Positions 1-6,168 of a DNA stretch of 12,779 nt are shown here, one piece after another. The DNA comes from an uncultured Eubacteriales bacterium (lineage in GTDB: Bacteria; Bacillota; Clostridia; Oscillospirales; CAG-382), in assembly GCA_934444485.1 (NCBI GenBank), contig CAKSCN010000063.1, positions 1 through 12,779 on the forward strand, read 5' to 3'. The number at the start of each line of letters is the position of its first letter. The first letter of the stretch is position 1. Below the pieces are notes generated by a model that saw nothing but the letters and a program-made list of their open reading frames with translations, had not been told where the DNA came from and ran no database searches. The translations under genes and the position numbers were made by a program.

Positions 1-483
1 GGCACAGTGTTCGCCGTTCCCGCAGCAGCATTTTTTGTGCTTGGCGCAAGCGTCTATTTCCGCACCACCGTCCGTCCTCTCCTCCGAGCATTCGGCACAC
101 ACGCCGTAAAGCACCGTTCTTCCGGGATCAAGCGTAAAGCCGTGCTTGCTCTTCACGTGTTCGCCGACACCCGAAAGGTAACTGCATTCGGTATGTATGA
201 GTCTGCCGCACTTCACGCACATAAGGTGAAAATGCTCCCTGCAATTCTCGGAGCAGAGCTGAAAACACGCACTTCCGCCGTCCGAGATTACATACTTCCG
301 CACAACACCCTCGTCGCAAAGCTTGTCAAGGTATCTGTAAACAGTGGTTCTGCCGACATTTTCGCCGTGTATGCGGAGCGTTTCGACAATATCGTCGGCG
401 GTAAAGTGCTTGTCGGTGTTTTGCCGCAGGCATTCAAGTATACTCTCACGCTGTTTTGTCTTGTATCCGCCGTTAATTCTCAT
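1..483 (-). CDS. Fur-family metal-responsive regulator, 3' end cut by window edge
   Basis: The minus frame is open from an ATG at 483 to the left edge (161 codons, no stop reached). Residues 11-65 form the Fur winged helix, with the motif VGRTTVYRYLDKL at 43-55. The C-terminal half has the family's metal ligands: H84-F-H86, C89-x-x-C92-G (structural zinc) and a second C129-x-x-C132. This makes it a Zn/Fe/peroxide-type repressor (Fur, Zur or PerR); the sequence does not decide which. Unusually, it continues past C132 with a hydrophilic linker and a Cys/His-rich tail (C146, H149, CCC at 152-154, H159, C160), so it is already longer than the usual 130-150 residues. The start is fixed by a GAGGAA ribosome binding site about 10 nt upstream and by a stop in the same frame just before it. 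It would act as a cytosolic DNA-binding dimer. The promoter at 539-567 drives it. Confidence 0.88.
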   Translation of the reverse strand, partial: MRINGGYKTKQRESILECLRQNTDKHFTADDIVETLRIHGENVGRTTVYRYLDKLCDEGVVRKYVISDGGSACFQLCSENCREHFHLMCVKCGRLIHTECSYLSGVGEHVKSKHGFTLDPGRTVLYGVCAECSEERTDGGAEIDACAKHKKCCCGNGEHCA

Positions 484-503
484 TCTTTATCATTCCTCAT
501 AGT

Positions 504-531
504 TTGAATTTGAAACTCGGATTCAATTTCA
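504..531. promoter_or_regulatory. Inverted repeat in the Fur-gene leader, candidate operator
   Basis: TTGAAT (504-509) and ATTCAA (521-526) are perfect inverted arms, and TGAAA (511-515) pairs with TTTCA (527-531). The site lies just downstream of the predicted transcription start, where a repressor would block its own gene. Fur-family autoregulation is common, but the sequence is not a textbook Fur, Zur or PerR box, so the assignment is inferred. Confidence 0.4.
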
Positions 532-538
532 TTTTTGT

Positions 539-567
539 ATTATAGCACTTACTGAGGCTTTTGTCAA
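539..567 (-). promoter_or_regulatory. Sigma-A promoter of the Fur-family gene
   Basis: Read on the minus strand: a perfect -35 TTGACA (567-562), a 17-bp spacer, and a perfect -10 TATAAT (544-539). Transcription should start near 532, about 50 nt before the ATG at 483. No other promoter this good lies between 483 and 753. Confidence 0.8.
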
Positions 568-596
568 GCGGAAATACGTATTTTTTCGATAATAAT

Positions 597-640
597 AAAG
601 AAGTGCCGCCGCCCGATTGAGCCGAACATTGCACTTATTT
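597..640 (-). terminator. Weak candidate terminator downstream of the MerR gene
   Basis: An imperfect 10-bp stem (one mismatch; core AAGTGC 601-606 with GCACTT 631-636) has a 24-nt loop and is followed on the minus strand by CTTTATTATT. The large loop and interrupted T-run make it a weak candidate. It is the only terminator-like structure found between the end of the MerR gene (753) and the Fur promoter. Confidence 0.25.
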
Positions 641-752
641 GTAATTTCTGCGTCGGTAAAGTCAGCAAAGCCTTACGGCACCGATGTGTGCGCTATATGA
701 TAGAAGCTGTATAATAAGATGTGAAGCAAACGGTTACGGAAAACACTCTCTG

Positions 753-1178
753 TCAGTGTCCTTGCGGCTTTGTGCTTTCCGTCCATTTTTGCGGATTGGT
801 GTCATCGGGCAACACGCCGGACAAAATCTCCTCATAATGCCTGACCTTGTTTTCCATATAGCCGACGGTGGCTTGCGCTTCACGAAGACGTATGTATGCC
901 TTGTCACGCTGTTTAAGGATAATATTATAGCGTGATTTCAGATTATCGGTCGATTCCGGCAACAGGCACAGGCAGCAGTATTCCTTTATATCCTCGATGG
1001 ACGCACCGCACCCTTTCAGACAACATATTCCCTGCATCCAGTTCGCTGATTCATCATCGAAAACACGGCGGTTGCCGCTGTCACGCTTGCAGGGTAAAAG
1101 TCCTATATCCGTATAGTATTTGACGGTATGCTCCGAAACGGAAAACTTCTTTGCAAACTGTTTAATTGTATATTTCAT
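753..1178 (-). CDS. MerR-family transcriptional regulator (AdhR-like)
   Basis: This 141-residue protein begins MKYTIKQFAKKFSVSEHTVKYYTDIGLLP. The N-terminal winged helix (about 1-70) follows the MerR pattern, with a Tyr-Tyr-x-x-x-Gly-Leu-Leu turn, and is followed by a long dimerisation helix (about 80-125). Cysteines are frequent (GICCLKGCG, then EYCCLCLLP), so a thiol-based or electrophile-sensing mechanism is plausible but not shown. It has no large effector domain, as in the short AdhR-type members that control aldehyde or redox detoxification genes. It is transcribed divergently from an aldo/keto reductase operon, with a 110-bp gap holding a MerR-type operator. The start ATG (1178) follows an AAGGAGA site. 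Being a MerR regulator is secure; regulating the neighbour is inferred from layout. Confidence 0.88.
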   Translation of the reverse strand: MKYTIKQFAKKFSVSEHTVKYYTDIGLLPCKRDSGNRRVFDDESANWMQGICCLKGCGASIEDIKEYCCLCLLPESTDNLKSRYNIILKQRDKAYIRLREAQATVGYMENKVRHYEEILSGVLPDDTNPQKWTESTKPQGH

Positions 1179-1206
1179 AAAAATTCTCCTTTTTTCAAAA
1201 AAGGTC

Positions 1207-1237
1207 TTGACTTCGAGTTACTCGAACCTGATATAAT
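1207..1237 (+). promoter_or_regulatory. MerR-type promoter with 19-bp spacer for the reductase operon
   Basis: -35 TTGACT (1207-1212) and -10 TATAAT (1232-1237) are separated by 19 bp instead of the usual 17. An over-long spacer is the hallmark of promoters that MerR-family proteins activate by twisting the DNA. The spacer holds the palindrome listed separately. Confidence 0.8.
1212..1226. promoter_or_regulatory. Perfect 7-1-7 palindrome, MerR-family operator
   Basis: TTCGAGTTACTCGAA is a perfect inverted repeat of seven bases around one central base. It lies between the -35 and -10 of the reductase operon and just downstream of the regulator's own start. Position and symmetry fit the operator of the divergently encoded MerR protein. 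Confidence 0.75.
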
Positions 1238-1238
1238 G

Positions 1239-1267
1239 ATTATAGCGCAAAGCTGTTAAAATTCCAA
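1239..1267 (-). promoter_or_regulatory. Promoter of the MerR regulator, overlapping the divergent operon promoter
   Basis: On the minus strand, -35 TTGGAA (1267-1262), a 17-bp spacer and -10 TATAAT (1244-1239). The predicted start lies near 1232, so the palindrome at 1212-1226 falls in the first 20 nt of this transcript, where bound regulator could repress its own synthesis. Confidence 0.55.
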
Positions 1268-1288
1268 TCATTTTACGGAGGTTTTATT

Positions 1289-1858
1289 ATGGAATACTTA
1301 ACTTTGAACAATGGTGTAAAAATGCCGCTTATCGGCTTCGGCACTTTTCAGATTACCGACAAGGAGGAATGCGAGAGAAGCATTGTTTCGGCAATAGGCG
1401 CAGGCTACTGGCTTATAGACACAGCGCAGGCTTACGGGAACGAGGAATTTGTCGGCAACGCAATAAAAAAGTGCGGAGTGGCGAGAGACGAGCTGTTCAT
1501 CACAACCAAGCTGTGGTTTCGCAATCACGAAAAGGCGGATGCGGAAAAGTCGCTTGACGAATCACTCAAAAAGTTACAGCTTGATTATATTGACATGGTG
1601 CTTTTGCACTGGCCTTACGGCAATGTATACGAAGCGTGGCGGACGCTTGAAAGCTTCTGCGAAAGCGGTAAAATAAGAGCCGTGGGCATTTCAAACTTTG
1701 ACGCAGACAGAATGATAGATTTAATCACGTTCAATAAAATCAAGCCGTGTTTAAATCAAATCGAAACTCATCTTTTCTGTCAAAGGAAGAGTGAAAGCGA
1801 GTGGCTGAAAAAATACGGCATTGCAGATAAAGCGCAAACACGGAACGGAGGGACCTGT
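1289..1858 (+). pseudogene. Aldo/keto reductase (AKR5-like), N-terminal two-thirds only, fused in frame to the next gene
   Basis: The start ATG at 1289 follows a strong GGAGG site. Residues 1-178 match the start of a 2,5-diketogluconate-reductase-type, NADPH-dependent aldo/keto reductase: GFGTFQ at 17-21, and the catalytic tetrad D44, Y49, K74, H107. The match stops at WLKKYGI (178), where the family normally continues with the second half of the TIM barrel (total ~270-285 residues). Instead, 12 codons follow that look like the untranslated leader of the next gene, including its GGAGGG ribosome binding site, and then its ATG (1859) in the same frame. The C-terminal cofactor-binding half is therefore missing, probably through a deletion joining two adjacent reductase genes. 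A gene caller will report one fused ORF, 1289-2506. Activity is doubtful. Confidence 0.75.
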
Positions 1859-2871
1859 ATGGACAAACGCAAATTAAGAGATATTGAAGTATCTCCGATA
1901 GGTATGGGGTGCATGGGCTTCAGCCACGGTTACGGCGAGATCCCGACCCGAGATTACAGCATCGAAGCAATTCGCAAAGCGTATGATTTCGGTTGTACGT
2001 TTTTTGACACTGCCGAAAGCTACGGTCCGAACCTTTTGCCGGAGAACCGAGGACACAACGAAAGAATTGTCGGCGAAGCGGTTCACGACTTTCGCAAAGA
2101 GGTTGTTTTGGCAACAAAGCTCCATCTCGACGCAAACGAGGTTGAGGAAAACGGTTTGGAAAGTGTAATGAGGCGGCATCTGACGGCTTCTCTTGAAAGA
2201 CTGCAAACCGATTATGCCGACCTTTACTATCTGCACCGCATAAATCCGAACATCCCCACGGAGAATGTGGCAGAGGTCATGGGCAAATTCATTTGCGAGG
2301 GGCTTATCCGAGGCTGGGGATTGTCGCAGGTTGATGTCGATGTCATTGACCGTGCGAATGAGGTTACGCCATTGTCGGCGGTGCAGAACATTTACTCGAT
2401 GCTCGAGCGTGGCATAGAGGAAGCGGTCATTCCTACTGTCTTGAGCATAACATCGGCGTTGTCCCGTTCTCTCCGACAGCGAGCGGATTCTTATCCGGCA
2501 AAGTGACTGCGGATTCGGACTTTTCTCACAGCGACGATGTGCGCAAGTTCGTCCCTCAGCTGAGCCGTGAGAACATGGAAGCCAACCGACCTATTACCAA
2601 GCTGCTTGACCGTTTTGCAAAAAGCAAAAATGCAACCCAAGCGCAGATTTCACTCAGTTGGATGCTCCATAAGTACCCGAATGTCGTGCCCATCCCGGGC
2701 TCGAAAAACAAAGAGCGCATCCTTGAAAATTTGGGTGCGTGGGACGTGGCTCTCACAGACGACGAGTTTGCAAAGCTTGAGGCGGCGCTTGAAAAAATTC
2801 CGGTACACGGTCATCGAGGCTTTTCGGAACAGCAGGGCGGCAGCATGACAAACTGGGGCAAAAAGCAATAA
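1859..2871 (+). pseudogene. Second aldo/keto reductase, interrupted by a one-base frameshift
   Basis: It begins MDKRKLRDIEVSPIGMGCMG, with its own GGAGGG site about 8 nt upstream. It is an aldo/keto reductase of the larger ~330-residue type (perakine reductase/AKR13-like), with tetrad D50, Y55, K87 and H126 intact. After IPT (residue 193, near 2436) the frame runs into junk and stops at 2504-2506. The adjacent frame resumes exactly where homology should continue: CLEHNIGVVPFSP, then SGFLSGK, a helical region, the family's VVPIPGSKNKERILENLGA motif, and a TAA at 2869-2871. Restoring one base near 2436 gives about 337 residues, full length. The broken part restarts with GTG at 2503, overlapping the TGA by GTGA, so reinitiation could yield a separate C-terminal piece. 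It could be a genuine mutation or a sequencing/assembly error. Confidence 0.75.
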
Positions 2872-2921
2872 CAAAGGCGGTTCTCGTTTTGATTCCGCCG
2901 AAAAATCATGGGGTGGTTCGT

Positions 2922-3548
2922 ATGAAGTACAACGGTTTCTATTTTTGGATGTTCAAGGGTACAATGAAAAAGGTTCTTGCGGAGAAGTACGGCAAAGAAT
3001 ACGCCGCAGAGATCATGAAAAAAAGCGGAAAGGTTTATCGTGAGCTTGTAAAACAGGCAGATGATATCGGCGACGACAATTCCATGGCTTACAACGAGCT
3101 TTTCGCTCTGGCTTTCGTTGCGCCGTATGTTGCGAGTGAGAAGAAGATTCCGCCGGAGACGGTACAGGAGATGATGCGCCGCTCTCTTTATCATATCAAG
3201 TGGTACTTCGCAAGAACCGACCTTAACACTTTCAAGGGCAAGGCGGAGAACAAAAAGAGCATTGTCAAATACGTGAAGTGGTACACGCCCGAAAAGGAGA
3301 AGCTCTACCCTACCTCATTCAAGGTGGACTTCACGGGAAAGCCGTATGAGGATGCCTGCTACTACCGTATTACACGCTGTCCAATATGCACTTATGCGAA
3401 AAAATCAGGCGTTTCCGAGCTGATGCCGCTTTTCTGCGAGCTGGATAATGTCATGATAACGCTTCAGCACGGTGTATTGCATCGCAAGCAGACTCTCGCT
3501 TCCGGCGGCGAGTGCTGTGACTACTTCATTACGGGTGACAAGGAGTAA
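2922..3548 (+). CDS. L-2-amino-thiazoline-4-carboxylic acid hydrolase-like protein
   Basis: This 208-residue cytosolic protein has no signal peptide. The C-terminal part carries the cysteine-rich signature of the ATC-hydrolase-like family: R-C-P-I-C, then SELMPLFCELDNVM, then QTLASGGECCDYF. The named member opens the thiazoline ring of ATC toward cysteine in bacterial L-cysteine formation, but most family members are uncharacterised, so the substrate here is unknown. ATG 2922 is preceded by GGGTGG at 5-6 nt. An in-frame TTG at 2889 would add 11 residues and cannot be excluded. It lies 50 bp after the reductase and 80 bp before the RibD-like gene, in one apparent operon under the MerR-type promoter. 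Cysteine/thiol chemistry would fit an electrophile-stress regulon, but that is inference. Confidence 0.75.
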   Translation: MKYNGFYFWMFKGTMKKVLAEKYGKEYAAEIMKKSGKVYRELVKQADDIGDDNSMAYNELFALAFVAPYVASEKKIPPETVQEMMRRSLYHIKWYFARTDLNTFKGKAENKKSIVKYVKWYTPEKEKLYPTSFKVDFTGKPYEDACYYRITRCPICTYAKKSGVSELMPLFCELDNVMITLQHGVLHRKQTLASGGECCDYFITGDKE

Positions 3549-3628
3549 ACTACGGAGAATTCAGCTTTGGGTCAAGACGGAGATTTAATGAGAAACGATT
3601 TTACATAAACATTAACGGAGGTATAAAC

Positions 3629-4306
3629 ATGAAGAAACCGTATATTATTTGCCACATGATGACCTCACTGGACGGTCGTATTGACTGCGCAATGACATCA
3701 CAGCTTCCGGGTGTAAGCGATTACTATGAAACGCTTGACGCTTTGGACATACCAACAACCGTAAGCGGACGTGTGACGGCAGAGCTTGAAATGGCGGAGC
3801 CGGGAGAGTTTAAGGCGAAAAATACAACGCCATACGGAAAGGAAGGCTTTTCAAAAAAGGTTGATGCGGCCGGTTACGAAGCGGTGACGGATACTCACGG
3901 AAAATTGCTTTGGCGAAGCACCGGCGAAGATGAAAAGCCGTATTTGATTATCACTTCCGAGAAAGTGACGAAAGAGTATCTGGACTACCTTGACGAAAAG
4001 AACATTTCGTGGATTGCCTGCGGAAACGACGGAATAAACCTTGCACGTGCCGCAGAAATTCTGTATGAAGAGTTCGGAGTAAAAAGAATGGGAATTGTCG
4101 GTGGTGCGGCGATTAACATTGCATTTTTGAACGCCGGACTTTTGGACGAAATAAGCATACTGATAGGTGCAGGAATTGACGGGCGTGCCGAGATGCCGTC
4201 TGTATTTGACGGACGTGATATGGATTATCCGCTGACGCAGCTTGCGCTTTCGGAGGTAAAGAAACTTGACAGCGGTGCGGTTTGGCTTAGGTATAAAACA
4301 AAATAA
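3629..4306 (+). CDS. RibD C-terminal/dihydrofolate-reductase-fold oxidoreductase
   Basis: This 225-residue protein starts at ATG 3629, 7 nt after GGAGG. The N-terminus KKPYIICHMMTSLDGRID is the first strand and helix of the RibD-C/DHFR fold, and the late motif GIVGGAAINIAFLNAGLLDE with GAGIDGR is the Gly-rich NADPH-binding segment. In RibD this domain reduces the ribosylamino-pyrimidine in riboflavin synthesis. This stand-alone version has no deaminase domain and no riboflavin genes nearby, so it is better called a RibD-C-family NAD(P)H reductase of unknown substrate. It is the last gene of the reductase operon and is followed 20 bp later by a terminator. Its reductase nature agrees with the aldo/keto reductases upstream. 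Confidence 0.82.
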   Translation: MKKPYIICHMMTSLDGRIDCAMTSQLPGVSDYYETLDALDIPTTVSGRVTAELEMAEPGEFKAKNTTPYGKEGFSKKVDAAGYEAVTDTHGKLLWRSTGEDEKPYLIITSEKVTKEYLDYLDEKNISWIACGNDGINLARAAEILYEEFGVKRMGIVGGAAINIAFLNAGLLDEISILIGAGIDGRAEMPSVFDGRDMDYPLTQLALSEVKKLDSGAVWLRYKTK

Positions 4307-4325
4307 AGTAAAAACACGGAAAGAG

Positions 4326-4353
4326 AAGGCAATCCTCATGGGTTGTCTTTTTT
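4326..4353 (+). terminator. Rho-independent terminator of the reductase operon
   Basis: AAGGCAATCC (4326-4335) pairs with GGGTTGTCTT (4340-4349), with two G-U pairs and a TCAT tetraloop, and a T-run continues to 4353. It lies 20 nt after the RibD-like stop codon. Confidence 0.75.
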
Positions 4354-4415
4354 CTCCGACCATTTTCCGAATTAATTGGTTTTCCGTGTTTTCTTTGAGA
4401 AAGTTCATCAATGCA

Positions 4416-4443
4416 CAAAAAAAGAGCGGTTGAATTTCCGCTC
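4416..4443 (-). terminator. Rho-independent terminator of the DUF6514-like gene
   Basis: On the minus strand, GAGCGG (4443-4438), an 8-nt loop, CCGCTC (4429-4424), then seven T residues (4423-4417). This is a compact, strong terminator. It is 230 nt after the stop codon at 4673, so the transcript would have a long 3' UTR that includes the 11-nt repeat array. Confidence 0.75.
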
Positions 4444-4452
4444 ACTCTTACT

Positions 4453-4529
4453 GTATGACGTTGTATTGACGTCACATTGATATCGTATTGACATAGCCCC
4501 GATATTGTAATGATGTTGCATTGATATCG
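4453..4529. repeat. Seven tandem degenerate 11-nt repeats
   Basis: The stretch divides exactly into seven 11-nt units. On the plus strand they are GTATGACGTTG, TATTGACGTCA, CATTGATATCG, TATTGACATAG, CCCCGATATTG, TAATGATGTTG and CATTGATATCG. The third and seventh are identical; the consensus is about TATTGAYRTYG. A period of 11 with no indels is not a coding period. The block lies in the intergenic region between the DUF6514-like stop (4673) and its terminator. No protein is assigned to it; function unknown. Confidence 0.7.
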
Positions 4530-4541
4530 TTACGGCTCCTC

Positions 4542-4561
4542 GGTGTGTTGTCACGCACACC
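4542..4561. repeat. Small perfect inverted repeat
   Basis: GGTGTG (4542-4547) and CACACC (4556-4561) are perfect 6-bp arms around an 8-nt loop, next to the 11-nt array in the same 3' UTR. There is no T-run on either side, so it is not called a terminator. Confidence 0.4.
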
Positions 4562-4672
4562 ATGCTTTTATCGTCGTTGCGGCGATTTTTTCGGTGCCTA
4601 TTTGTTGAAGATATCGAAACAACGTTCACTTCATCTGAATATTGCCTTTCACCGCTCGCTCTTTGTGCCCAA

Positions 4673-4912
4673 TCAAGCCCAATGCAGGAAGAACCGCTTC
4701 GGAGAATCGAAGTATTCCCCAAGGACTTCCGTCAACCGACTCTTATTGAGACGCACGCTGTTTACGAAATCCACGAACGCTTCGGCTTCAACCTTGTCGT
4801 CGAAAATGTCTGCCTCTATCGTTTCATTGCCGTGCGCAATTCCGTAAAGCTCTATGCCGTCCACCGTATTGCCGCCTGTTATTTGGTATTCGTCGGTTGT
4901 TGTCGTGTTCAT
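4673..4912 (-). CDS. Small DUF6514-like protein
   Basis: The protein is about 79 residues from ATG 4912, or 81 from the in-frame ATG at 4918. AAAGGAGA lies 9-10 nt before the downstream ATG and only 2-3 nt before the upstream one, which favours 4912. The protein starts MNTTTTDEYQ, then VDGIELYGIAHGNETIEADIF, then DKVEAEAFVDFVN and LTEVLGEYF. A short beta hairpin with a Tyr-Gly-Ile motif, followed by an acidic 'DKxEAExFV' helix and a C-terminal 'L..VLGEYF' helix, is the pattern I associate with the Clostridia family DUF6514, whose function is unknown. It is soluble and acidic, with no signal peptide or cysteines. It stands alone, with its own promoter, structured leader and terminator. The family call is from memory of the pattern and is moderate. 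Confidence 0.6.
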   Translation of the reverse strand: MNTTTTDEYQITGGNTVDGIELYGIAHGNETIEADIFDDKVEAEAFVDFVNSVRLNKSRLTEVLGEYFDSPKRFFLHWA

Positions 4913-4946
4913 TTTCATTTTCTCCTTTTGCTTATGCATTTGTCTA

Positions 4947-4992
4947 TTGCGAAACACTTGCGATCGTTTTCAATCGCTTTTTCTTTTCGCAA
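4947..4992 (-). promoter_or_regulatory. Nested hairpin at the 5' end of the DUF6514-like mRNA
   Basis: The outer arms TTGCGAAA (4947-4954) and TTTCGCAA (4985-4992) are perfect 8-bp inverted repeats. Within them, GCGAT (4960-4964) and ATCGC (4973-4977) form an inner stem. The predicted transcription start is near 4994, so the structure would occupy the very 5' end of the leader, ending about 35 nt before the start codon. It could be a 5' stabiliser or a regulatory element; it matches no riboswitch class I can recognise. Confidence 0.5.
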
Positions 4993-5000
4993 CGCCCTAT

Positions 5001-5029
5001 ATTATACACCAAAATTTCCCTTTTGTCTA
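5001..5029 (-). promoter_or_regulatory. Sigma-A promoter of the DUF6514-like gene
   Basis: On the minus strand, -35 TAGACA (5029-5024), a 17-bp spacer and -10 TATAAT (5006-5001). Transcription should start near 4994. Confidence 0.7.
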
Positions 5030-5090
5030 TGTAAAAAGTGACGAAAATCACGGTGAATTTTTGTATGAAAAAACGAAAAAATTTTCCTAA

Positions 5091-5400
5091 GTGCGATTTT
5101 TTGCGAAATCGGCGCTTCTGAGCAAAGCTACTGCGAATTTTGTGCTTAATGAAGTGCTCGGTGTGCCGAAAGAGACAGAGGCGAGGGCGCTTGCGGAGAA
5201 TGGTAAGAACGTTCTTCAAGGGACTCGGATTCAAGGCAAGAACGCCTGAGGAAGACCTTATCCGTGACGCCTACATAGAAATGCGCCGTGCCTACAACCG
5301 TTCGGCGGCTGAGTACAGAGGGCAAAAAAGAAACGGTACTGTCGCAGGGACGGTACTCGTTGATAAGTTCGGCGGGATTAGGAGAGAGAATGGGGAAAAA
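5091..5400 (+). pseudogene. Fragment of a polyvalent phage/ICE-type gene, inverted copy
   Basis: Two coding remnants overlap in different frames. From 5091 to 5249 one frame reads AKSALLSKATANFVLNEVLG, then PKETEARALAENG, without a good start. From 5200 to about 5400 a second frame reads VRTFFKGLGFKARTPEEDLI and onward to VDKFGGIRRENGE, which is the same protein segment as residues 171-236 of the large polyvalent protein encoded at 8290-12705 on the other strand. DNA identity over about 198 bp is very high: only scattered substitutions, almost none between 5248 and 5383. After about 5400 the sequences diverge. There is no ribosome binding site or intact domain. The first part is probably another segment of a related gene joined by recombination. 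It is non-functional debris. Confidence 0.75.
5203..5400 (+). repeat. Left copy of a ~198-bp inverted duplication
   Basis: It aligns without gaps to the reverse complement of 11737-11934. The copies are 6.3 kb apart in opposite orientation and enclose the GyrI/MerR/ogt block and the 3' part of the polyvalent gene. Recombination between them would invert that whole segment. Confidence 0.85.
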
Positions 5401-5476
5401 GGGCGTAACAGAGTACTGCATAAGCTGTCGGTCGCCTTTGCGGCATATTTTCCGTTTTCGTTTCCTCGTTTCTTCA

Positions 5477-6154
5477 CTAAATCCACGCTCGCTTTGCGTA
5501 ACAACAACCGCAGAAACGGATCATTTTTTTCACAATCGGGTGTCTGATAACGGTTTTACATTTTTCCGGCGCCGTTTTTCTCGGGTCTGACAGATATATT
5601 TCGTGGTGAAGCCGCACGTCGTTCATATCGTTTTCATATCCGTTTTGCTCCAAATAATAATCCATAACAGCCACGGTCGCCGGTTCGTCGTCATATGATC
5701 CCGTGTGCATAATCTGAACGCATAAACCTTCGTCAACAGTTAAAAACTCCGCAGAAGAACAGTCGAGCTTTTTCTTTATCGTTGCGGAGTCAACCGCCCA
5801 CTTGAAATTATCTTCGGTTACAAAGTCCGGCAGGCGAATTACAGAAATCCAATTAAACGCAGATTTATCCGTAAAATCAACACCGCAAGCGTTATTCTGC
5901 CGCCAAAATCCCTCAAGCGGCGGAACGACATATTCAAAAAAGCCGGCAATTCTATAATCGGTTTTGTAACTCATTTTGAGAGTGTAGGCAACGGCATATA
6001 GAATACCGACAGCCTTTTGATATGTGCCGTCCGGGACATTCGGGTCGCCTTTACCTCTGACAGCGATGTAGTTCATTTTCGGAACATTCACTATCTCCGG
6101 CTTGTTCTTCGGCATATAAAATTCCTTGTACTCTTTCTTAAAATCAAACGCCAT
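5477..6154 (-). CDS. GyrI-like small-molecule-binding domain protein
   Basis: ATG 6154 is preceded by AAGGCGG at about 9 nt and overlaps the end of the upstream MerR gene's region; the ORF is open further 5' but shows no homology there. The 225-residue product begins MAFDFKKEYKEFYMPKNKPE. It has the GyrI-like two-part signature: VPKMNYIAVRGKGDPN near the N-terminus and HHEIYLSDPRKTAPEKCKTV near the C-terminus. Such proteins bind hydrophobic or cationic drugs, and some hydrolyse cyclopropanoid compounds; this one's ligand is unknown. It is co-transcribed with a MerR regulator that has the same kind of effector domain. The family normally ends about IRHPIVKK; here a Cys-rich tail MIRFCGCCYAKRAWI follows, apparently because the native stop was lost at the junction with the polyvalent fragment near 5520. 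Confidence 0.82.
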   Translation of the reverse strand: MAFDFKKEYKEFYMPKNKPEIVNVPKMNYIAVRGKGDPNVPDGTYQKAVGILYAVAYTLKMSYKTDYRIAGFFEYVVPPLEGFWRQNNACGVDFTDKSAFNWISVIRLPDFVTEDNFKWAVDSATIKKKLDCSSAEFLTVDEGLCVQIMHTGSYDDEPATVAVMDYYLEQNGYENDMNDVRLHHEIYLSDPRKTAPEKCKTVIRHPIVKKMIRFCGCCYAKRAWI

Positions 6155-6168
6155 GTCATTCCACCGCC

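Noticed and set aside
7..507. A 166-codon plus-strand ORF at the left end
   Set aside because: It is the antisense of the Fur-family gene, whose minus-strand reading has clear family motifs.
4453..4529. CRISPR array
   Set aside because: The units are 11 nt, directly abutting and degenerate, with no spacers and no cas genes nearby.
4408..4722. A 104-codon minus ORF over the 11-nt repeats
   Set aside because: It overlaps the DUF6514-like gene out of frame and is largely translated repeat; there is no ribosome binding site.
5140..5547. A 135-codon intact small gene on the plus strand
   Set aside because: Only codons for about 5200-5400 are homologous to anything; the ends are antisense or unrelated sequence and there is no ribosome binding site, so it is treated as a fragment.
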